The notes beneath the pieces are model-generated. The model searched no databases and had not been told where the DNA came from. It was given only the letters and a program-made list of their open reading frames with translations. Positions 17,777 to 27,017 of a DNA stretch of 64,000 bases are shown here, in pieces. A program made the position numbers and the translations under genes. Source of the stretch: Anatilimnocola aggregata (GTDB lineage Bacteria > Planctomycetota > Planctomycetia > Pirellulales > Pirellulaceae). The stretch spans positions 6,572,001 through 6,636,000 of the forward strand of contig NZ_CP036274.1 of the NCBI RefSeq assembly GCF_007747655.1, given 5' to 3'. Within the stretch, counting starts at the first letter, position 1. The number at the start of each line of letters is the position of its first letter.

Positions 17777-19045
17777 ATGCTCGAAGTCACGTGCGGCAAA
17801 ACAGGTCGTTATTGTGATGGCATCTCGCGTCGGAGTGCGCTCAAGCTGGGGTTTGCCGGTCTCGGGGGGCTGACGCTGGCGGGGCTCTATCGGGCCGAAG
17901 CTGCTGCGGGCATTACTAGCTCGAATAAGGCGGTAATCAACATTCACCTCGGTGGCGGACCTTCGCACCAGGACATGTTCGACCTGAAGCCGGAAGCAGC
18001 TAGGGAATTCCGTGGCGAGTTCAACCCGATCAAGACAAACGTTTCGGGCTTCGATATCTGCGAACATTTCCCCCGTCTGGCCGCCATGGCCGATAAGTTT
18101 GCCGTCATTCGCTCACTGATCGGCATGGTCGACGACCACAGCAATTTCCATACACAAACGGGCTACGGCCGCAAAGACCTACAAAACATCGGTGGCCGGC
18201 CTGGCATCGGCGCGGTTGTGAGCAAGTTGCTCGGCCCCGCGGGCAGCGGCGCTCCGGCGCACATTGCATACAACGATGCACCCGTCGGCTATCTGGGACC
18301 AGTCTACAAGGGGTATCGTCCTTCCGGCGGCGATCTGAAACTCGTCGGCAGCATGACCGCCGATCGGTTGGAATCTCGCACGAATCTACTGTCGTCCCTC
18401 GATAAACTACGCCGCGAAACCGATGGCTCGGGGCAGATGAAGGCGCTCGATTCGTTCACTCAGCGTGCGGTGGGCGTGGTGACTTCGGGCGATGTGGCCA
18501 ATGCCCTCGACCTGGACAAGGAAGATAAGAAGGTTCGTGAACGTTACGGCAAGGACATGGATTCATTCCTGCGTGCTCGCCGTCTGGTCGAAGCCGGGGT
18601 GCGCGTCGTCACTTTCGATTGGGGTGGCTGGGACACGCACGCTAATAATTTCGACTCACTGCGCAAGCAACTCCCGCGGCTCGATCAAGGCATGAGCGCT
18701 TTAATCAACGACTTGCACGAGCGAGGCATGGAGAAAGACGTCACGATTGTTATGTGGGGCGAATTCGGCCGCACGCCGCGCGTAAATATGGGCGCTGGTC
18801 GCGATCACTGGTCGCGCGTCGCCATGGGCTTCCTCGCCGGCGGTGGCATGCGAACCGGTCAGTTCATCGGCTCGACCACCAAGAACGCCGAAGAAGCGAA
18901 GGATCGGCCGATTCACTTGCAAGAGGTCTTCTCGACCATCTATCACAACATGGGGATCGATGTCTCGCGCACGCAGATCATCGACCCCGCTGGTCGCCCG
19001 CAATACCTTACCGACAAGCGTGACCCGATTAAGGAATTGGTCTAA
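17777..19045 (+). CDS. DUF1501 family exported protein
   Basis: 422 residues with AAAGGAA upstream of the ATG. The N-terminus contains a twin-arginine pattern (SRRSALKLGFAGLGGLTLAG) and a likely cleavage after YRAEAAA. Family motifs: NIHLGGGPSHQDMFDLKPEA, GFDICEHFPRLA, VIRSLIGMVDDH, VRVVTFDWGGWDTHANNF, and VMWGEFGRTPRVNMGAGRDH near the end. No DUF1553 or DUF1549 partner is adjacent. Role unknown beyond membership in a phosphatase/sulfatase-like exported family. Confidence 0.93.
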   Translation: MLEVTCGKTGRYCDGISRRSALKLGFAGLGGLTLAGLYRAEAAAGITSSNKAVINIHLGGGPSHQDMFDLKPEAAREFRGEFNPIKTNVSGFDICEHFPRLAAMADKFAVIRSLIGMVDDHSNFHTQTGYGRKDLQNIGGRPGIGAVVSKLLGPAGSGAPAHIAYNDAPVGYLGPVYKGYRPSGGDLKLVGSMTADRLESRTNLLSSLDKLRRETDGSGQMKALDSFTQRAVGVVTSGDVANALDLDKEDKKVRERYGKDMDSFLRARRLVEAGVRVVTFDWGGWDTHANNFDSLRKQLPRLDQGMSALINDLHERGMEKDVTIVMWGEFGRTPRVNMGAGRDHWSRVAMGFLAGGGMRTGQFIGSTTKNAEEAKDRPIHLQEVFSTIYHNMGIDVSRTQIIDPAGRPQYLTDKRDPIKELV

Positions 19046-19274
19046 TCAATCGGCAGGCAAGTTACGCAGCTTGCCCTTCCTTCACTTTCGGTGATTGCTG
19101 ACGTTCGCCAGCCAAACGCTTTACTGCGATTTGGCCACTTTCGGTCAATTTTTATCAAGTAGTCGTCGTTCAAGCGTCGACTGCCCGATATACGACCTTC
19201 TCGACACACGTCGACCGCTGCGTAAGCAGCTTGTCGTCGGCCGCGAACTGCTAGCAAGGAAGCGAGGCAGCCGC

Positions 19275-22136
19275 ATGATGCGTTTACGTTGCTATATTTC
19301 GATGTTGCTCGGACTGGCCCTCTTGGGCTGCAGCGCCGAGGATGGCAGCCAACATGCGCAGGCGCCTACCGCCCAATCTTCGTTGGCCCCGTCGCTCGCG
19401 CCATTGCAATCTCCATTGGAGGTGCCGGCCGACTACATCGCGCGTCGACCAGCTTCGTTAGCACCGGCTATTGTCCCTGCGGCCGATGACTTACCGCTGT
19501 GGCCGCCGGCACCGCCGGTTGCGCAACCCGCGATTACTCCAGCGCCCGCCACAACTTTTCAACCGTTTCAACCTGCACCTGCACCAACAAGCGCTCCGCC
19601 TCTGTTGCCGGAAACAGTTCCACAAAGCCCAGCGCCGCCGGTTGGCACACAACCGGGCGAAAACTTCATACAACCTCCGTTCAGCCCGGCGCCAAGTAAT
19701 CCTGCCCATAGCGAAGCGCCACCAGCCACGACGATGCCGGCAGTGGTGCCACCAACAGCTAGTACACCAAGCGATTTCGGTCCTGCCCTCGGCGATCCCA
19801 ATCCGCTCCGCGATCCCAAAGCGGACCTGCAAGAGCCTGCTGACACTACGCCGCCGGTGATTCCCGCTCCGGCCCCAGTCGCACCAGTTCCAACGCCTCC
19901 TTCGATCCAACCAACTGCTCCAGCGACCATTGGCAATCCGCTGCGAACTTATTCGTTGCCACTTGCTGGCGAGCGCCCTGTTCGGCAGTTTGATCAGATG
20001 CCAATGGCCCCCGTTGTTCCTACGGCCGAAGCGCCAGCCTTTGTGCCGCGCATACCGGCTGAGCCGGCACCGGGAGAATCCCGCCCACTGACGGTCCAAT
20101 CGCGCGTGCCGGAACCGATGGGCTCAGGCGGCTTGCTGCCGCACGCGCCGGAGACTACTGCTCAGGAAACGATTGTGACCAGCCCCATGCCGGTCGTTCG
20201 CACTTACTCGAAGCTGCCGCGTGTCTCTTCGGCCTTGCCCAAGCCTGGTGCATCGCGTTCGGTGCAGCCCAATTCGCTCAGTTCATTACCCAAGTCGAAT
20301 GCTTCTAATCTGAGCAGTGGATTGGTGGCGGGTTCGAATTCCTCGTCGCTGCCACGAGCGAACTTATCCCCCGCACTTCCGCAATACCCCGCGCCGAATA
20401 TGACGCAGCAAAATCCCAGTGGCGGCTCGGCGTCACCGTCGGACTACAACCCGGCCGACTATGGCGAACGCTATGGCCAGCCGGTTACTCCGCCGTCACC
20501 GGTTCCTCCGGCAGCAACGCCGACAGGTGAAGTGACCGCAAACGATCCTCCGCGGTTTCTTTCGCCCGGAACCAAGTCAGACCCGCCGGTGGCTGCTCCA
20601 CCGGCGTTTGCTTTCCCAGCCGATGGTGCTGGTCCCGCTACTCCCCCTACGGCGCCGCAAGCCTTAGCTACCGTTGAACCCGAAGCATCGCAAGTGCCGG
20701 CAGCCGTTGAAGCGACGCCCGTTGAACCCGCCGCGCCCGCGCCAGCTTTCGAATCGCCGATGTTTGAAGCGCCGGCGTTCGTGCAGCCATCTGCACCTGA
20801 ATCTGCAGCTCCCAACGATGCCGCTCCGGTGTTGGAGGAAATTGCCGGTGCACAAGCGGCCACCGCGCCGCAGGAAGTCACTCTTCCGCCGGTGAAGACA
20901 GACGAGCCGTTCGACGTCGTGCGCGTGTTTTATGGTACAGACCGTCTGCCGATAATCGTCAATCAAGATGGCCTGGTGCAGCGTTTGATTCGCTTCACAC
21001 CACCGGCAATTTTGATTCTGCTCAGCCTCATGGGAGTCGGAGTGGTCATGGCGGCTCGCCAGTTAACTTGGTTGATTGGTACTTCGCTGCTAATCGTGCT
21101 AAGCACTCTGGCCACTTGGTACAGCGTGCGCGAGACGATCGCCATTGCCGAACGGGCCTCGCTTGAAGAGCCCAAGTATTCGGCCGAAAAGAGCGAGCGT
21201 GGCCGCGTCGAACGTGGCATCTGCGAAGTGACGATTCCCAAAACGCACAAACCAGGTGAGCTCGAAGGCCCATCGATCCTTCGCCTCGAAGTTCGCGAAG
21301 ACGTCAGCAAGCACATCGTGCTGCGCAAGACCGTTCGCTTGCAAGATCAGGCGTTCTACGAACAACTGAAGGCACAGGTTCATCAATCGCCCGAACGCGA
21401 GTTGCTAGTATTTGTGCACGGCTTCAATGTTACCTTCGAAGATGCCGCTCGCCGCACGGCGCAAATGGCGAAGGACCTGGAGCTGCGCGGCGCGCCCGTC
21501 TTCTTCAGCTGGCCTGCAGATAAGTACTTCCTGCTGACGTATGGCAAGGACGAAACGAACGTGGGCTGGGCGACGCCGCACCTCAAGCAGTTCCTGCTCG
21601 ATATTGTTGCCCACACCGACGCCAAAGCGGTGAACCTTGTCGCACATAGCATGGGCAATCGCGCGCTGACAACCGCGTTGCGCGAGATCGACCTCGAACT
21701 GCGAGATCAGGCCCGGATGTTCAACCAGGTGGTGCTCGCCGCACCCGATATCGACGCCGACGACTTCCGCGACAATATTGCGCCGGCCATTCAGCGGACT
21801 GCCAAACAGGTCACGCTCTATGCCTCGGCCAACGATATCGCCCTCGGCGCGTCGCGATTCTTCCATCGCAATGCTCGCGCGGGTGATACCAGCCGCGGAC
21901 TGGTACTCGTCGCCGGCATGCACACGATTGATGTCTCTGCCATCGACGGCGGCCCGTGGGGACACTCGTACTACGGGGCAAGCGATCCTGTCCTTCGCGA
22001 TCTCCATTTGCTCTTCGGCTCACTACCGCCCGAACGTCGCACCTGGCTGAAATCCAACGAACTCGACGGCCAGACTTATTGGGCGTTCCGACCTACCGAT
22101 ACTGCGAAGGCGCCGGCGATAATCACGCCGCGATAG
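19275..22136 (+). CDS. Pro-rich lipoprotein with TM pair and C-terminal DUF900 alpha/beta hydrolase
   Basis: 953 residues from the tandem ATGs at 19275/19278. MLLGLALLGCSAED gives a good lipobox with Cys19. Residues ~25-560 are low-complexity, very rich in Pro, Ala, Thr and Ser. Two hydrophobic segments follow at ~575-625 (PAILILLSLMGVGVVMAA and LIGTSLLIVLSTLATWY). The C-terminal ~310 residues are a DUF900 serine hydrolase: LLVFVHGFNVTFEDAARRTA, VFFSWPADKYFLLTYG, and nucleophile Ser792 in LVAHSMGNRAL, with a later acid (VLAAPDIDADDFRD) and His region (SYYGASDPVLRDLH). Substrate unknown. The very long disordered linker before a membrane pair is unusual for this family. Confidence 0.85.
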   Translation: MMRLRCYISMLLGLALLGCSAEDGSQHAQAPTAQSSLAPSLAPLQSPLEVPADYIARRPASLAPAIVPAADDLPLWPPAPPVAQPAITPAPATTFQPFQPAPAPTSAPPLLPETVPQSPAPPVGTQPGENFIQPPFSPAPSNPAHSEAPPATTMPAVVPPTASTPSDFGPALGDPNPLRDPKADLQEPADTTPPVIPAPAPVAPVPTPPSIQPTAPATIGNPLRTYSLPLAGERPVRQFDQMPMAPVVPTAEAPAFVPRIPAEPAPGESRPLTVQSRVPEPMGSGGLLPHAPETTAQETIVTSPMPVVRTYSKLPRVSSALPKPGASRSVQPNSLSSLPKSNASNLSSGLVAGSNSSSLPRANLSPALPQYPAPNMTQQNPSGGSASPSDYNPADYGERYGQPVTPPSPVPPAATPTGEVTANDPPRFLSPGTKSDPPVAAPPAFAFPADGAGPATPPTAPQALATVEPEASQVPAAVEATPVEPAAPAPAFESPMFEAPAFVQPSAPESAAPNDAAPVLEEIAGAQAATAPQEVTLPPVKTDEPFDVVRVFYGTDRLPIIVNQDGLVQRLIRFTPPAILILLSLMGVGVVMAARQLTWLIGTSLLIVLSTLATWYSVRETIAIAERASLEEPKYSAEKSERGRVERGICEVTIPKTHKPGELEGPSILRLEVREDVSKHIVLRKTVRLQDQAFYEQLKAQVHQSPERELLVFVHGFNVTFEDAARRTAQMAKDLELRGAPVFFSWPADKYFLLTYGKDETNVGWATPHLKQFLLDIVAHTDAKAVNLVAHSMGNRALTTALREIDLELRDQARMFNQVVLAAPDIDADDFRDNIAPAIQRTAKQVTLYASANDIALGASRFFHRNARAGDTSRGLVLVAGMHTIDVSAIDGGPWGHSYYGASDPVLRDLHLLFGSLPPERRTWLKSNELDGQTYWAFRPTDTAKAPAIITPR

Positions 22137-22197
22137 GTAACTTGACAACTGTTTGGCTTTGAACTGAACGAACAGCGCGGCCGCTAGAAGGGCTTCA

Positions 22198-23403
22198 TCA
22201 AAACGCTGCTTCCAGTATTGCCAGCAGGTCTTGCTCGCTGGCGACCCGAGGATTCACATCGCGTAGACGTTTGATGGCATAGGCCTTACTTGCGAATGTT
22301 GGCAGTTGCTCGCGCGTGCCACCAAGCTCGCGAATTCTCGCGGGGATGCCAATTCGAGCTCGTAGTCGTTCCACGGCAAAGATTGCGCGTTCGGCTGCTT
22401 CAGGCTCCGTCGTGCCGCGGGTGTCTTCGCCCAGGAGTCGGGCGATGCGTGCGAACTGAGACGTCCGCTCCGGCAAGTTGAACCGCATCACATAAGGGAG
22501 CAGGAGACCATTTCCGGCTCCGTGAGAACAATGGAGCACCGCACCAAGCGGGTACTCCAACGCATGGACAAGTGCCACGGCACAATTCGAAAAAGCCAGC
22601 CCGGCCAGAGTAGAGGCTAACGCCATCCCTTCGCGGGCCGCGCGGTTCGAGCCATCGGCAACTGCCGTGGCTAAGTGTAGACCAACAAGTTCGATGGCTT
22701 TCTCCGCCAAACATCCCCCCAACGGATGCGCACCGCAGTAGGCCACATCGTCTTCGGGCGGAATCGGCAGGAGCGAGTAGTCAATCGCCGTCAAGGCTTC
22801 GATTGCATGCGTCAAGGCATCGATGCCGCTATCGGCAGTCACCTTCGGCGGGCAGGTGTAAGTGAGCTCTGGATCAACCACCGCCAAGGTGGGCCGCAAG
22901 TGGTTACTAAGCGTGCTGACTTTGATATGGTTTTCGGTATCGGTGAGTACTGCAGCGTGCGAGACTTCGCTTCCCGTGCCAGCCGTCGTCGGCACACCGA
23001 TGATTGGCAGCACTGGTCCAGGAACGTTGTTAAAGCTGAAATAGCGACTCGGGGGGCCGCCGTGCGTCACTATCACAGCGGCAATCTTCGCCAAATCCAT
23101 ATTGCTGCCGCCACCGAGGCCGACGATTGCATCCGGCGAAAATGCCTTGGCTTGCTCGGCCAATTGCACTGCCAGCGCCACGCTCGGCTCCGCTGCCCCC
23201 TGATCGAACACTTGCACATTCAAATCGGCCTCGCGCAGTAGTTGATCAACTCGGGGGGCAATGCCCGCTTTAACTAGGTGCTGATCGGTCACAACGAGAA
23301 CTCGCTGCCAATTTCGCTCTAAGCACCGCTGGCCGAGCTGGTTGACGGCGCCATTGCCAAAGATGAGTTGTCCCGCTGAGTGAAAAGTCCAGGTGTTGCG
23401 CAT
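22198..23403 (-). CDS. Iron-containing alcohol dehydrogenase
   Basis: 401 residues from the ATG at 23403 (MRNTWTFHSAGQLIFGNGAV). The extension to 23940 overlaps the exbD-like gene and is rejected. Family III (Fe-ADH) features: the nucleotide-binding region DAIVGLGGGSNMDLAKIAA near residue 95, GVPTTAGTGSEVS near 140, and metal ligands in DSGIDALTHAIEAL, VALVHALEYPLGAVLHCSHG. These enzymes reduce aldehydes or oxidise short alcohols with NAD(P). Substrate not determined. It lies alone, convergent with the DUF900 gene and divergent from exbD. Confidence 0.94.
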   Translation of the reverse strand: MRNTWTFHSAGQLIFGNGAVNQLGQRCLERNWQRVLVVTDQHLVKAGIAPRVDQLLREADLNVQVFDQGAAEPSVALAVQLAEQAKAFSPDAIVGLGGGSNMDLAKIAAVIVTHGGPPSRYFSFNNVPGPVLPIIGVPTTAGTGSEVSHAAVLTDTENHIKVSTLSNHLRPTLAVVDPELTYTCPPKVTADSGIDALTHAIEALTAIDYSLLPIPPEDDVAYCGAHPLGGCLAEKAIELVGLHLATAVADGSNRAAREGMALASTLAGLAFSNCAVALVHALEYPLGAVLHCSHGAGNGLLLPYVMRFNLPERTSQFARIARLLGEDTRGTTEPEAAERAIFAVERLRARIGIPARIRELGGTREQLPTFASKAYAIKRLRDVNPRVASEQDLLAILEAAF

Positions 23404-23562
23404 GGTTGGAATTAGTTGGTTAAGTGAAGACGGTTCGCTTGGCCGAGTTGCAATTGTAACAAAGCTAACGCAGCTCTTCGGGAATAAGTGGGCGAGCGAG
23501 TTGCGAATGAAGGGGCGAATCGGTTGTCTGCACTTTTGAATTTGATGGCAAGGGTCGTGGCG

Positions 23563-24042
23563 ATGAAACCCGAATGGAATCGCTTCAAGCCGAGCAAGAT
23601 CGCCATCGATATGACGCCAATGATCGATATTGTCTTCCAGCTGCTGACTTTTTTCTGCATGACGCTGCGAGTCAGCGCGGCTGAGGGGGACTTTCAAATT
23701 CGCATGCCGCACGTTGGTCTGGGACCAGGCGGAGATGAGCGATTGCCGCCCATTGTGCTGCGATTGCAATCGAACGAAGCCGGTGAATGTACGCGTGTGC
23801 AGTTGGCTGACGTGGAGTTCACCGGCCCCGATCGCTGGGACCGAATGCACCAGCGTCTGGCGGCTATGGTGGGAGACGGTTCGCTGCGCAACTTGGCCGA
23901 AGTCGAATTGCAGTGCGACGCGAACTTGAAGTACGAACACACGGTTGCCGCGATCACCGCAGTTTCCGGGCGCATCGATCGGGCAAGTGGAGCAACGATC
24001 AAGCTGATCGAGAAAATCAAGTTTGCGCCGCCGCGGTCTTGA
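23563..24042 (+). CDS. ExbD/TolR family protein
   Basis: 159 residues. The ATG at 23563 has AAGGG eight bases upstream and is preferred over ATG 23545. The short cytoplasmic start is followed by the single TM helix with the functional aspartate, IDMTPMIDIVFQLLTFFCMT, then a periplasmic domain (LPPIVLRLQSNEAGECTRVQ). ExbD works with ExbB in a proton-driven energy-transfer complex at the inner membrane. No exbB or tonB is adjacent, so the partner must be encoded elsewhere. It is followed by nagA after 75 bp. Confidence 0.85.
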   Translation: MKPEWNRFKPSKIAIDMTPMIDIVFQLLTFFCMTLRVSAAEGDFQIRMPHVGLGPGGDERLPPIVLRLQSNEAGECTRVQLADVEFTGPDRWDRMHQRLAAMVGDGSLRNLAEVELQCDANLKYEHTVAAITAVSGRIDRASGATIKLIEKIKFAPPRS

Positions 24043-24117
24043 GGGTTGCGATGAAAGACGCGGGCTGTGTTATGCTGCGTCCAATCGCAGCCAATCATCC
24101 TATCGCCGAGCCGCCAC

Positions 24118-25314
24118 ATGTCGTTACCTCTCGTCTTTCGCGGTCAACTCGTATTGCCTGATCGCATTGAACCGGGCGCGCTCGTCGTGCAGGGCGAACG
24201 GATTCAAGCAGTGCTGCCGGCCAATGCTCCACTGCCTCCACAAGCGGAAGTCATTGACGTCGAAGATGGCTTCATCTCGCCGGGCTTCATTGACTTGCAT
24301 GTGCACGGCGGTGCTGGCGGTGACTTCATGGATGGAACGGCGGAAGCGTTTCGACTGGCACTCAGGGCCAACGCACGGCACGGCACGACTCGGCTGGCTG
24401 CCACCACGACGGTGGCCACGCACGAGCAGATTATGGCGACACTCGAACAGACGCGTCAATTTCGACATTCGCCCGAGCCAAACGGCGCTCGTGTACTGGG
24501 TGCTCACTTCTACGGCCCGTACTTTCGCTACGAAGCCCGCGGTGCGCATCCCGGAGGTCCCATTCGCCCGCCGGTGGAAGCAGAGTTTTCACAGTATCTC
24601 GCGTATGCCAGCGACCTAGTGACAGCCACAGTCGCGCCCGAATTGCCGGGAGCCAAGGAGTTCGCCTTGGCTTGCCGTTTGAAGGGAGTGCGAACCAACG
24701 TCGGACATTCTTGGGCGACATTTGACCAGATGACTGCTGCCGTCGAGTGGGGCGTGCGGCACGTCGATCATCTGTACTGTGCAATGTCGGACAAAAGTAA
24801 GCTGCGGCAATTTCAGATGTATCCGATGCAAGGTGGCGTGCTCGAAGCAACGCTGTACTATGACGAACTCACCACCGAAGTAATTGCCGATGGAAAACAT
24901 CTGGATGCGGGACTTTTGCTGCTTGCGCTCAAGATCAAAGGGCCCGATCGGCTGGCGTTGGTCACCGACACGAGTCGCGCGCTCGATATGCCCAACGGTC
25001 AGTATCTGATTGGTCCGTTGCAAGGGGGCGAGCCCTTGTTGAAGCAGGACGATGTCGGCATGACGCTCGATGGCAAAGCGCTAGCGTCGAGTTGCATGGG
25101 TATGGACCACATGGTTCGCACATTTCAACGACTAACGGGGCGCCCTCTGTGGGAAGTGATCCGGATGGCTTCACTCACCCCGGCTCGAATCGCTGGGCAA
25201 GACAACGAACTCGGCAGTTTGGAAAAAGGAAAGCGGGCTGATGTGCTGGTGCTGAGTAAAGAATTGGCCATCGAGAAAGTGTTCATCGACGGCCGAGAGT
25301 TGAGTTTCGCGTAG
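24118..25314 (+). CDS. nagA: N-acetylglucosamine-6-phosphate deacetylase
   Basis: 398 residues from the ATG at 24118; an upstream start at 24067 would add an untypical 17 residues. An amidohydrolase fold: VIDVEDGFISPGFIDLHVHG gives the first metal motif, then GGAGGDFMDGT, TTTVATHEQIM, LGAHFYGPYF (usual LEGPF changed to HFYGPYF), VRTNVGHSWATFDQM, HVDHLYCAMS, LALVTDTSRALDMPNGQYL and the C-terminal ADVLVLSKE. NagA removes acetate from GlcNAc-6-P in amino-sugar catabolism. The altered HFYGPYF motif and lack of nagB/nagE nearby leave some doubt about substrate; a related amidohydrolase is possible. Confidence 0.82.
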   Translation: MSLPLVFRGQLVLPDRIEPGALVVQGERIQAVLPANAPLPPQAEVIDVEDGFISPGFIDLHVHGGAGGDFMDGTAEAFRLALRANARHGTTRLAATTTVATHEQIMATLEQTRQFRHSPEPNGARVLGAHFYGPYFRYEARGAHPGGPIRPPVEAEFSQYLAYASDLVTATVAPELPGAKEFALACRLKGVRTNVGHSWATFDQMTAAVEWGVRHVDHLYCAMSDKSKLRQFQMYPMQGGVLEATLYYDELTTEVIADGKHLDAGLLLLALKIKGPDRLALVTDTSRALDMPNGQYLIGPLQGGEPLLKQDDVGMTLDGKALASSCMGMDHMVRTFQRLTGRPLWEVIRMASLTPARIAGQDNELGSLEKGKRADVLVLSKELAIEKVFIDGRELSFA

Positions 25315-25344
25315 GGGTTAGAATTCGGGCTGCCAGCTGCGCAT

Positions 25345-25632
25345 CTACCCTGGACTGCCTGGAATATCTTTCTTTCGCTCGGGAATGACGTTTTGCTTCA
25401 TGAAAGCTTGCCATGCCCGCTCGTTTTTCAGACGCGGATCTGCCATGCGCAGTCGATCAAGCGTTACGCCGTCGTATTTTTCCGGAATGTCCGTCATTTT
25501 CTTCCATTCGTCCACTGAGAGCGCAGTTTGAGTGGGAAGCGACGCAGGTGGTTTAGGCGTTCCATCACACCCGGCCAAGATGACCGAAACAAAGCATACG
25601 AGCGCCAAGGCAATTTGAATCGAGGCTTTCAT
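25345..25632 (-). CDS. Small lipoprotein, function unknown
   Basis: 95 residues. The N-terminus IALALVCFVSVILAGCDG contains a canonical lipobox (LAGC), so the product is probably a lipoprotein. The mature part (TALSVDEWKKMTDIPEKYDG, DRLRMADPRLKNERAWQAFM) has no motif I recognise. It lies 87 bp downstream of the DUF1559 gene on the same strand; small lipoproteins commonly follow DUF1559 genes in planctomycetes, which suggests a shared transcript. Confidence 0.75.
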   Translation of the reverse strand: MKASIQIALALVCFVSVILAGCDGTPKPPASLPTQTALSVDEWKKMTDIPEKYDGVTLDRLRMADPRLKNERAWQAFMKQNVIPERKKDIPGSPG

Positions 25633-25719
25633 AAATCAACCGCTGGAGATAGAAGATGAACGAAGCAGCAGCGGGACCGCCACCGCTGCGTTTGTAAATC
25701 AAACGACTCGATTGCGTTA

Positions 25720-26661
25720 CTAAGGCAGCGTTAAGGCTTCACCGCCATCGCGAGTTGCTGCCGCTTGATAGATGGTGTTATCGAGGCCCTGAGCGACAAA
25801 TCGAACCGACCCATCTGCGAGGGCGAAATTTGCTCCACCCGGATGCTGACTACGGAACGCGCTATACATTGAAGTTCCGACCGCCCAATCATGCTTGTTG
25901 AACGGATGATAAGTGGTTCCCATGCTGTATCCGATGTAACCGTACTGCCAGAGCCCCCCGTACACCTTCGAGGGCCTGCCTGCGGGGGCGAAATCGGATT
26001 CACCCAAGAATAATGTGTTGGACGTACCGTCCGTGATATCTCTCATCTTGGTCGGCTGCGTATTTAATGCGGTCGCAGTCTTGACCTCGTTTTTCAGGGG
26101 AATAATGGCCCCGTTCCATACTGGTTCGGTGCCGTAAGCATAGAGTTGGCCGTCATGCGTCCCAGCGGAAAAGATATAGCTGCTGGGAGAACGATTTTCT
26201 GTCAGCGGCTCTGAGGGTGGGGTCATCGTTGGGCAAGTGTAGACCGGAATTTTCATTTGCGTCAGCATGGCGTTGGTAAAGCCATCGCCGTCAGTATCGT
26301 CGGTGCTGCCGCGTGGCTTGGTGGGATCCCAACGTCGCGCCAGAGCATCGCCCTCCATGAAGGGCATAATCTGAATATGCGCCGTATACCAAGTTCCGGT
26401 GGTGTCGCTTTCTCGGCCAGGCTGGTAGTCGAGCGTGGCATAGGGAAACTTCAAATAGGTATCGTGAAAGTTGTGAGTGGCCAGGGCCACTTGCTTCATC
26501 TTGCTGGTGCATGACATGCGCCGAGCTGCTTCGCGTGCGGCTTGCACAGCCGGCAACAGCAGCGCGACGAGAACTCCAATGATCGCAATCACTACAAGCA
26601 ACTCAACCAACGTAAACCCGCGGCAACGACGACGAACCGCGCAAGCAATGCGAATACCCAT
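25720..26661 (-). CDS. DUF1559 domain protein with prepilin-type N-terminus
   Basis: 313 residues from the ATG at 26661, with a strong GGAGGAG ribosome site. The N-terminus has the type IV pilin/pseudopilin methylation motif [20 protein letters not shown] and the following [18 protein letters not shown] that marks DUF1559. Further features are [40 protein letters not shown] and the C-terminal [20 protein letters not shown] motif. These are exported by a pseudopilin route and are greatly expanded in planctomycetes; the role is unknown. The small lipoprotein gene follows. Confidence 0.94.
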   Translation of the reverse strand: MGIRIACAVRRRCRGFTLVELLVVIAIIGVLVALLLPAVQAAREAARRMSCTSKMKQVALATHNFHDTYLKFPYATLDYQPGRESDTTGTWYTAHIQIMPFMEGDALARRWDPTKPRGSTDDTDGDGFTNAMLTQMKIPVYTCPTMTPPSEPLTENRSPSSYIFSAGTHDGQLYAYGTEPVWNGAIIPLKNEVKTATALNTQPTKMRDITDGTSNTLFLGESDFAPAGRPSKVYGGLWQYGYIGYSMGTTYHPFNKHDWAVGTSMYSAFRSQHPGGANFALADGSVRFVAQGLDNTIYQAAATRDGGEALTLP

Positions 26662-26924
26662 AACACGCTCCTCCAGCGGAAAGATGCTTCTTCGGGAAGC
26701 ACAGGGGAAAGAGGTTTCGCACACACGCGAAACCGGATGGAGTGGGCATCACTGGCGAGGACGCGGCGCGAATAAAGATGCGCTACGATTGCCTGGCTGG
26801 TTATTACCAAAGAGACTAGCCAACCTTAACGAACAAAGTCGTTAATTAAGACTGAGTCTCAATTGCAAGAATATGTGCTTGCGTCGGCGACTAGTCAAGT
26901 GGTCCTGCGAAAAAAGTTGCTAAA

Positions 26925-26960
26925 CCCCAAGCGAATAAGCGGGTTCTCGACCGCTTGGGG
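26925..26960. promoter_or_regulatory. Hairpin in divergent intergenic region
   Basis: The 356-bp gap between the DUF1559 (minus) and uracil-DNA glycosylase (plus) genes contains a perfect 9-bp inverted repeat, CCCCAAGCG (26925-26933) and CGCTTGGGG (26952-26960), 58 bp before the plus-strand start. It is in a divergent region where no terminator is needed, so an operator or leader structure is possible. The minus-strand reading is followed by a short T-rich stretch. Confidence 0.4.
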
Positions 26961-27017
26961 ATGATGGCTTAAATTCAGGCCTGTGGGCTCCTGACCAAAG
27001 ATTTGTACTAAAAAACC

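Noticed and set aside
26925-26960. Hairpin considered as a rho-independent terminator
   Set aside because: It lies between divergent genes, so neither gene ends there; the loop is long and the T-run is not adjacent.
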